Shown in pieces: positions 1-5,056 of a stretch of 7,965 nt of DNA. The first letter of the stretch is position 1; each line of letters begins with the position of its first letter. The DNA is from an uncultured Collinsella sp. Lineage in GTDB: Bacteria; Actinomycetota; Coriobacteriia; Coriobacteriales; Coriobacteriaceae. The position numbers were made by a program, and so were the translations under genes. The stretch covers positions 1 through 7,965 of the forward strand of contig USHR01000082.1 of the NCBI GenBank assembly GCA_900554495.1, read 5' to 3'. The notes below the pieces were generated by a model. That model was given only the letters and a program-made list of their open reading frames with translations, was not told where the DNA came from and did not search any database.

Positions 1-37
1 TTGCCGCGCCCCGCAGTGCCCGCTTCCCCCGAGAACA

Positions 38-66
38 ATTATCAGTGCAGGTAGAAGCGTTCTTAA
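38..66 (-). promoter_or_regulatory. Candidate sigma70-type promoter for a gene left of the window
   Basis: On the minus strand a -35-like TTAAGA (61-66, four of six consensus bases) lies exactly 17 bases before a -10-like GATAAT (38-43, five of six). A transcript would start near position 31 and run off the left edge, so it would serve a gene outside the window. It lies just beyond the operon terminator, where a promoter for the next gene would be expected. The rest of 1-140 holds no coding sequence I can support: the open stretches are short, start without a ribosome binding site and match nothing I recognise. The promoter call rests on pattern only. Confidence 0.35.
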
Positions 67-140
67 TTTCGAAGATTACTCGCCGTGGTCGGCAGGAGCC
101 ATTTTGTCGTAGTAAACCGGCCCTCTTTTTAATGCGAAGT

Positions 141-187
141 TCAACGCAAAAGAGGGCGCCTGGTTGGGGCGCCCTCTTTTGCGTTGA
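141..187 (-). terminator. Rho-independent terminator after glgA, symmetric
   Basis: A perfect 20-bp inverted repeat, 141-160 against 168-187, with a 7-base loop. The stem is GC-rich near the loop (GGGCGCC/GGCGCCC) and A/T-rich further out, so on either strand the hairpin ends in CUCUUUUGCG. It lies 24 bases past the glgA stop codon (211-213) and closes the operon. Because the repeat is symmetric it could also stop transcription arriving from the left. The U-run is short, but the stem is unusually long. Confidence 0.88.
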
Positions 188-210
188 GGATTAAGTTTTA
201 ATCGTCCTGA

Positions 211-2577
211 CTAGTGACGCTTGCGGGTGGCCGTTGCCTTGCGGACGGAGGTCTTCTTGGTCGGAGCCTTTTCCTCGGCCGAAACGGCGGGGGAGACCGG
301 GGTCTCCTTGGCGGGCTCGGTCTTTACCGTAGCCTTCGGAGTCGGCTCGGCCTTTACTGCGGGCTTTTCCTCGGCCTTAGCCTCTGCCTTGGGAGCAGTA
401 GCCTTGGTCGTGGTCTTCTTGGCCGTCGTCGCGGCGCGTTTGCGTGTGGTGGTCTTGGCGACCGGCTTTGCCTCGACAGCTGCCTTGGCCTTGGGCTCGG
501 AGGGCGCCTCCTCGACCTTGGCGGCGGGCTTTGCAGCAGCCTTCGGGGCCGTCTTCGCGGCGGACTTCGTCGTAGCGGCCTTGGCCGTTGTCGACTTCGT
601 AGCCGTGGTCTTCTTGGCTGCCGTTGCCTTCTTGGTGGTTGCAGCCGTCTTCTTGGCAGCGGTCTTGGCCGGAGCCTTTGCCGCAGGCTTAGTCTCGGCA
701 GCGGCCTTTACCTCGGGGGCAGCCTCGGCCTCGGCGGCCTTTTTGGCAGCGGCGGTCGTGCGCTTGCGCGTGGTCGATGCCTTGGCAGTAGTTGCCTTGG
801 CAGCGGTGGTCTTGCTCTCAGCGGCCTTCGTGGTCGTAGCCTTCTTAGCCGTCGTCTTGCGAGCCGTCGTCTTGCGAGCCGTCGTCTTCTTGGCGGCAGG
901 TTTGGCCGCGGGCTTCACCTCAGGCTCGGGCTCGGGAGTAGCCTCGACCTTCACCTCAGGATCGGCTTTAACGGGGTCAGCTTCAACCGGCTTCTCCTCG
1001 ACCTTGGGCTCCTCAGCAGCAGCGGGCTCCTTAACGGGCGCCGCAGGCTCGGCCTCATCAGCAACCGGCTCCTCTATGGCCGTGGCAGCCTCCACAGCCG
1101 CCGGGCGCTCAATCTCCGGGTGCATAAAGAAGTACAGGTCCAGATACTTATCGGCCGAGCGCGTCCAGCTAAAGTCCTGGCTCATGGCCTGTGTGACCAG
1201 CTGATCCCAGGCCTCGCGATTATCCCAGAACAGGCGTGCCGCGCGGAACACGGCGTCACCCATCTCGTCGCCGTTAAAGTTGCTAAACGAGAAGCCCGTG
1301 CCCTCGCCGGTAAACTCGTTATACGGGATCACGGTGTCCTTCAGGCCACCGGTCTCGCGCACGATGGGCAGGGTGCCGTAGCGCATGGCGATGATCTGCG
1401 ACAGACCGCAGGGCTCAAACTTCGAAGGCATTAGGAACATATCGGCGGCGGCATACATACGCTGCGACAGCGCCGGATCGAACTCGATGCGCGCGGCCAT
1501 GGTGCCGGGGTACTTGTCCTGGAAGTAGCGCAGACCGTCCTCGTAGTCGCGGTCGCCGGTGCCCAGCACGGCCACCTGAACGCCGCCGGACAGGATGCGG
1601 TCGAGCGCGTACATGACCAGGTCCAGGCCCTTCTGGCGCGTCAGGCGCGTGACCATCACCATAAGCGGGCGGTCGTCGCGCACCTCGAGCCCCAGTTCCT
1701 CCTGTAGCTTGGCCTTGCACACGGCCTTGCCGGAACGGTCCTCAACCGTGTAGTTGGCGGCAATGCGCTTGTCGGTTGCCGGGTCAAAGGCCGCCACGTC
1801 AATGCCGTTGAGGATGCCCTGCAGCGCGTAGGAACGCTCGCGCAGCACACCGTCCAGGCCCTCGCCAAACTCGGGCGTCTGGATCTCGCCCGCATAGGTG
1901 GGGCTCACCGTGGTGATGGCGTCGGCATAGTGCAGCGCGCCCAGCATGTAGTTGATGCTGCAGGCGTCGCAGCGCAACTGCGTGGCGGCCGCGGGAATAT
2001 GCGCCACACCCAGGATGTCCTCCATCACGGTGTCGCTAAACTGGCCCTGGAACGCCACGTTGTGGATCGAGAACACAGTCTTGACGCGGTCGTACAGCGG
2101 CAGGCCCTGGTAGAACTCGCGCAAGAACACGGGCGCCAGTGCCGTCTGCCAGTCGTTGCAGTGCAGGATGTCGCACTCAAAGCCCTCGGGCAGGTGCTGC
2201 AGGCTCTCGGTAATGGCCTTGGAGAAGAACGCGAAGCGCTCGCCGTCGTCGAAGAAGCCGTACGGATAATCGCGCGCAAAGTAGCGCTCGTTGTCCACGA
2301 ACATATAGGTGACGCCGTCGTGCTCGAGCTTCTCCAGCCCGCAGTACTCGTTGCGCCAGCCCAGGCTCACGTAAAAGTCGGAAAAGTGCTCCATCTGCGC
2401 CTTGTACTCGTCCTTGATGGTGGCGTATTTGGGCACCATCACGATGACCTCGGCGCCGGCGCGTACAAGCGCCGCAGGCAGCGAGCCCGCCACGTCGCCC
2501 AGGCCACCGGTCTTAACAAACGGTGCGCACTCGGCCGAGGCAAACACGATCTGCATCTTTTTGCTGGAATCTGCCAT
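211..2577 (-). CDS. glgA: Glycogen synthase (ADP-glucose type, GT5) with H1-like C-terminal tail
   Basis: Cytoplasmic enzyme that transfers glucose from ADP-glucose to the non-reducing end of alpha-1,4-glucan. In the 788-residue product the KTGGL nucleotide-sugar loop is at residues 22-26, the SIHNVAFQG segment with the conserved His at about 172, the RLTRQKGLDL segment with the conserved Lys at about 316, and EPCGL with the catalytic-region Glu at 388-392, followed by TGGL. These fix the GT5 family, and the two Rossmann-like domains fill residues 8-486. Bacterial GlgA is usually about 480 residues; here some 300 more follow, first acidic, then Lys/Ala/Thr/Pro-rich. The ATG at 2575-2577 is chosen because GGGAG lies 5 bases upstream; an in-frame ATG at 2587-2589 has no ribosome binding site. 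It is the last gene of the operon, preceded by a hairpin and followed by a terminator. The enzyme call is secure; the role of the tail is unknown. Confidence 0.96.
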   Translation of the reverse strand: MADSSKKMQIVFASAECAPFVKTGGLGDVAGSLPAALVRAGAEVIVMVPKYATIKDEYKAQMEHFSDFYVSLGWRNEYCGLEKLEHDGVTYMFVDNERYFARDYPYGFFDDGERFAFFSKAITESLQHLPEGFECDILHCNDWQTALAPVFLREFYQGLPLYDRVKTVFSIHNVAFQGQFSDTVMEDILGVAHIPAAATQLRCDACSINYMLGALHYADAITTVSPTYAGEIQTPEFGEGLDGVLRERSYALQGILNGIDVAAFDPATDKRIAANYTVEDRSGKAVCKAKLQEELGLEVRDDRPLMVMVTRLTRQKGLDLVMYALDRILSGGVQVAVLGTGDRDYEDGLRYFQDKYPGTMAARIEFDPALSQRMYAAADMFLMPSKFEPCGLSQIIAMRYGTLPIVRETGGLKDTVIPYNEFTGEGTGFSFSNFNGDEMGDAVFRAARLFWDNREAWDQLVTQAMSQDFSWTRSADKYLDLYFFMHPEIERPAAVEAATAIEEPVADEAEPAAPVKEPAAAEEPKVEEKPVEADPVKADPEVKVEATPEPEPEVKPAAKPAAKKTTARKTTARKTTAKKATTTKAAESKTTAAKATTAKASTTRKRTTAAAKKAAEAEAAPEVKAAAETKPAAKAPAKTAAKKTAATTKKATAAKKTTATKSTTAKAATTKSAAKTAPKAAAKPAAKVEEAPSEPKAKAAVEAKPVAKTTTRKRAATTAKKTTTKATAPKAEAKAEEKPAVKAEPTPKATVKTEPAKETPVSPAVSAEEKAPTKKTSVRKATATRKRH
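214..1119 (-). other. glgA: GlgA C-terminal low-complexity tail (acidic then basic)
   Basis: This encodes about the last 302 residues of GlgA. The first 68 or so (about 916-1119) are rich in Glu, Pro, Ala and Val. The remainder is rich in Lys, Ala, Thr and Pro: by hand count about 51 Lys and 9 Arg in the last 232 residues, with almost no aromatic or bulky hydrophobic residues, so it is predicted disordered. It stays in frame with the catalytic part and uses the same GC-rich codons, so it is not a frameshift product. The composition resembles histone H1-like bacterial tails (Hc1, AlgP, PhaF, mycobacterial HU). A tail of this kind is not part of standard GlgA; DNA, RNA or polyphosphate binding is inference. 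Confidence 0.9.
848..888 (-). repeat. 15-bp tandem repeat coding for TTARK units
   Basis: The 15-base unit GCCGTCGTCTTGCGA (plus-strand reading) occurs twice in full at 848-862 and 863-877, then for 11 bases at 878-888. On the coding strand it gives TTARK-TTARK-TTAKK within the basic tail of GlgA. Such an in-frame repeat can gain or lose units without breaking the frame, so tail length may vary between strains. Confidence 0.85.
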
Positions 2578-2582
2578 ATTGT

Positions 2583-2587
2583 CTCCC
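2583..2587 (-). promoter_or_regulatory. Ribosome binding site deciding the glgA start
   Basis: On the minus strand GGGAG is followed by 5 bases and then the ATG at 2575-2577. The longer in-frame start at 2587-2589 overlaps this site and has no purine-rich element before it, so the shorter start is favoured. Confidence 0.7.
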
Positions 2588-2600
2588 ATGTTGCAATTCG

Positions 2601-2636
2601 AGAATAGCCGCCTGGCGCTAACCGGGCGGCTATTCT
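2601..2636 (-). terminator. Terminator-like hairpin between glgD and glgA (possible attenuator)
   Basis: A perfect 12-bp inverted repeat, AGAATAGCCGCC against GGCGGCTATTCT, with a 12-base loop that can form two more G-C pairs after one mismatch. It lies inside the operon, about 30 bases after the glgD stop and 23 bases before the glgA start. The descending arm ends in UAUUCU, but no real U-run follows, so full termination is doubtful. Partial termination, RNA processing or protection of the upstream message are all possible. There is no room for a promoter between it and glgA. Confidence 0.6.
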
Positions 2637-2667
2637 ACATGTTACGAGCGATGTTGCGGTGCCAACG

Positions 2668-3795
2668 TTAACGTACGATGGTGGTGTCGGAAGTTAACGG
2701 AGCCTTGCCCAGCACCAGGATGTTCTCGGGCGTGCCGCGAAGCTCGGTGTTGGTGGGAACCACATTGTTCTTGTCCAGAATGGCATTCTCGACGCGGGCG
2801 CCGCTCTTGATGACACAGCTCTGGTTGATGATCGAGTTGGTCACCGATGCGCCCTCTTCGACCACAACGCCGCGCGACAGGATCGAGTTGCGCACGGTGC
2901 CCTTGATGATGCAACCGGCCGAGATGATCGAGTTGCACGCGTGGCTACCGGTCGCATAGCGCGAAGGCGGCACGTCGTGAGCCTTGGTCAGGATCGGGCG
3001 CTCGGAATCGAAGAGCTGGTCGGCCACGGTTTGGTCAAGCAGGTCCATGCTGCGGCGATACAGCGACTTCTCGCTAAACACGCCCACGACCTCGCCCTTG
3101 TACTCGTAGCTGCACACGTCGATGTTGCCAAAGTCGCCCTGGAGTGCCTCGAGCAGGTCCAGATAGTCGGCGGCCTGGTAGTGGTCGATAATCTCGAGCA
3201 GCGTCTCGCGGTTGACGATGCAGCAGTCCATAGAGGCGTTGTCGCCGTACGCGACGCCAGCGCTCACGCCCGTCAGGCGACCGTTCTCGTTAATCTCGAG
3301 TTTGGTCTCGTCATCGACGTTGCGCGTGGCCTTGCAGTACACCACGGTCATCTGGGCACCGGAGTTCTCGTGCGCGTCGATGATGGTGTTGAGATCCATG
3401 TTAAAGATGATGTTGGTGCCCATCATCACAACATAGGGCTTGTCCGAGCGCTGGAACAGCGTCTTGTTGGAGATGATGTCGCGCAGCAGGAAGCGCATGC
3501 CGCCCTTGGTGGTGCCATACGCGTTGCCGGGCACCATGAACAGGCCGCCCTTCTTGCGGTCCAGGCCCCAGTCCTTGCCCGAGCCAACGTGGTCGATCAG
3601 CGAGCGGTAGTTGCCCGGCATGACGACGCCGACGGTCTTAATGCCGGCATTCATCATGTTGGACAGCGGAAAGTCGATCAGGCGGTAGCGGCCCAAAAAG
3701 GGAACGGACGCGATGGGGCGGTCCTTGAGCAGCACGCTACCGTAGCTCGAAGAGTAGTTAGCGGTGATATAACCGATGGCCTTGCGATTGATCAT
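2668..3795 (-). CDS. glgD: GlgD, non-catalytic ADP-glucose pyrophosphorylase-like subunit
   Basis: A 375-residue protein with the nucleotidyltransferase fold plus a C-terminal left-handed beta-helix of hexapeptide-like repeats (roughly residues 270-350). It aligns with the neighbouring GlgC without gaps over the active-site strand, but the key residues are gone: the GGQGSRLG nucleotide loop of GlgC is replaced by ITANYSSSYG, and catalytic Asp128 of GlgC (SGDH) faces Asn128 here (GTNI). This is the pattern of GlgD, which in Gram-positive bacteria such as Geobacillus pairs with GlgC and modulates its activity. The ATG at 3793-3795 is chosen because AAGGGGGA (3804-3811) lies 9 bases upstream and MINRKAIGYI is the expected N-terminus; the 13-codon extension up to 3834 would overlap glgC. 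It starts 4 bases after glgC stops, suggesting translational coupling. Confidence 0.93.
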   Translation of the reverse strand: MINRKAIGYITANYSSSYGSVLLKDRPIASVPFLGRYRLIDFPLSNMMNAGIKTVGVVMPGNYRSLIDHVGSGKDWGLDRKKGGLFMVPGNAYGTTKGGMRFLLRDIISNKTLFQRSDKPYVVMMGTNIIFNMDLNTIIDAHENSGAQMTVVYCKATRNVDDETKLEINENGRLTGVSAGVAYGDNASMDCCIVNRETLLEIIDHYQAADYLDLLEALQGDFGNIDVCSYEYKGEVVGVFSEKSLYRRSMDLLDQTVADQLFDSERPILTKAHDVPPSRYATGSHACNSIISAGCIIKGTVRNSILSRGVVVEEGASVTNSIINQSCVIKSGARVENAILDKNNVVPTNTELRGTPENILVLGKAPLTSDTTIVR

Positions 3796-3799
3796 CGGA

Positions 3800-4948
3800 T
3801 CATTCCCCCTTCCCGATAACGACGTCATTTCCAACGACGGCCGTATCCTTGGTGGTATCGACAGAGCCGAGCTTCACGCCCTCTTCGACCGTGGAGTTCT
3901 CGCCCAAAATAGCGCGGCAGATGTGCGCGCCGCTCTTAACGTGCGCACCCGGCAGCAGCACGGAGTCCTCGACCACGGCGCGCTCCTCGATGATGACATC
4001 GGTCGAAAGGATCGAGTGGCGTGCGGTGCCGTAGATCTTGCAGCCGTTGGAGACCAGGCAGTCGTCCAAGCGGCCGTCCGGACCAATGTAGTGCGGCGGA
4101 CGCGTGGTGATGTTGGACATGATGGGGAAGTGCTTGTCAAACAGATCGAACTCGGGGTTGTTGCCCAGCAGGTCCATCGAGGTCTCGTGGAAGCTGGCGA
4201 TGGTGCCGACGTCCTTCCAAAAGCCGTGGAACTCGTAGCTGTACAGGCGCTTGCCCTCGCCGAGCAACTTGGGGATGATGTCTTTGCCAAAGTCGTGGCT
4301 CGAGCGCTGGTCCAGGGCGTCCGCCTCGAGCGCCTCGATCAGCACGTCTGCCGAGAAGATGTAGATGCCCATGGACGCGAGGTTCGAATCGGGCTTCTCG
4401 GGCTTCTCGGTAAACTTGGTGATGCGGCCGTCCTCGGGGTCGGTGGTCAGGATGCCAAAGCGGCTGGCCTCTTCCCACGGCACAGGCATAACGCTCACCG
4501 TGAGGTCGGCGTTGTTCTCAATGTGCGTCTTGAGCATCTTGCGGTAGTCCATGCGATACAGGTGATCGCCCGAAAGAATCAGGACGTACTTGGGGTCGTT
4601 GGCCTTGATGTAGTCCAGGTTCTGCGTAATGGCGTCGGCCGTGCCCGCATACCATGCGCCGCCGGTCTGCGTCTCGTACGGCGGCAGGATCGAAACGCCG
4701 CCGTCGCGGCTGTCTAGATCCCAAGCCTCGCCAGAGCCCACGTAGGCATGCAGCAGGTAGGGGCGATACTGCGTCAGAACGCCCACCGTGTCGATGCCCG
4801 AGTTGGAGCAGTTGGAGAGCGAAAAGTCGATAATGCGGAACTTGCCACCAAAGCTAACCGCCGGCTTAGCGATCTTTTGGGTGAGTGCCCCCAATCGGCT
4901 GCCCTGTCCTCCTGCGAGGAGCATCGCGATGCATTCTTTCTTACTCAT
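3800..4948 (-). CDS. glgC: Glucose-1-phosphate adenylyltransferase (ADP-glucose pyrophosphorylase), catalytic subunit
   Basis: Makes ADP-glucose and pyrophosphate from ATP and glucose-1-phosphate, the committed step of bacterial glycogen synthesis. The 382-residue product has the nucleotide loop LLAGGQGSRLG at residues 10-20, WYAGTADAI at 99-107, catalytic Asp128 in SGDH, the sugar-phosphate Lys182 in FTEKP, HDFGKDIIP at 218-226 and GFWKDVGT at 242-249. A beta-helix of hexapeptide repeats follows from about residue 290. The length is that of Gram-positive GlgC and shorter than the enterobacterial enzyme of about 430 residues. AAGGAG (4955-4960) lies 6 bases before the ATG. The partner glgD follows after 4 bases, with its ribosome binding site inside the last glgC codons, which fits assembly as a GlgC/GlgD complex. 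All catalytic residues I can check are intact. Confidence 0.97.
   Translation of the reverse strand: MSKKECIAMLLAGGQGSRLGALTQKIAKPAVSFGGKFRIIDFSLSNCSNSGIDTVGVLTQYRPYLLHAYVGSGEAWDLDSRDGGVSILPPYETQTGGAWYAGTADAITQNLDYIKANDPKYVLILSGDHLYRMDYRKMLKTHIENNADLTVSVMPVPWEEASRFGILTTDPEDGRITKFTEKPEKPDSNLASMGIYIFSADVLIEALEADALDQRSSHDFGKDIIPKLLGEGKRLYSYEFHGFWKDVGTIASFHETSMDLLGNNPEFDLFDKHFPIMSNITTRPPHYIGPDGRLDDCLVSNGCKIYGTARHSILSTDVIIEERAVVEDSVLLPGAHVKSGAHICRAILGENSTVEEGVKLGSVDTTKDTAVVGNDVVIGKGE
3804..3811 (-). promoter_or_regulatory. Ribosome binding site deciding the glgD start
   Basis: AAGGGGGA on the minus strand sits in the final codons of glgC, 9 bases (counted from the last G) before the ATG at 3793-3795. 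It supports that ATG over upstream in-frame ATGs at 3826-3834 and points to coupled translation of glgC and glgD. Confidence 0.7.
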
Positions 4949-4988
4949 CGATTTCTCCTTCTGTCATCGATGTTCCTAAACCCATTAG

Positions 4989-5019
4989 CGGCGGGCGCGG
5001 CGCAACGTCGCGCCCGCCG
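4989..5019 (-). promoter_or_regulatory. GC-rich hairpin between glgP and glgC
   Basis: A perfect 11-bp inverted repeat, CGGCGGGCGCG (4989-4999) against CGCGCCCGCCG (5009-5019), with a 9-base loop. It lies 37 bases after the glgP stop and 40 bases before the glgC start. No U-run follows on the minus strand, so it looks less like a terminator and more like a block to 3' exonucleases or a Rho-type or pausing element. A weaker hairpin (ATGCC/GGCAT, 5 bp) lies beside it at about 5024-5038. Confidence 0.55.
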
Positions 5020-5056
5020 AGTAATGCCGTGCTGGCATAGGGGAGCTCGCGCACCT

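Noticed and set aside
2..112. Plus-strand open stretch ending in TAG at 110-112, possibly the end of a convergent gene
   Set aside because: Only 36 codons, no recognisable similarity, and other frames are equally open; the symmetric terminator would suit a convergent gene, but this is too little evidence.
76..144. Minus-strand short frame ending PVYYDKMAPADHGE before TAA at 76-78
   Set aside because: It looks protein-like at the end but overlaps the operon terminator, has no ribosome binding site and no supported start.
214..1434. Plus-strand open frames of 300-400 codons opposite the GlgA tail
   Set aside because: They are shadows of the Lys/Ala/Thr repeats, giving Leu/Gly/Ser/Arg or Ala/Val/Phe low-complexity products; the minus frame continues directly from a bona fide GlgA.
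2578..2589. Longer glgA start (MGDN extension)
   Set aside because: No ribosome binding site precedes it, and it overlaps the GGGAG site that serves the ATG at 2577.
3796..3834. Longer glgD start overlapping the end of glgC
   Set aside because: The extension MEMTSLSGRGNDP is not part of the GlgD family N-terminus, and a good ribosome binding site serves the ATG at 3795.
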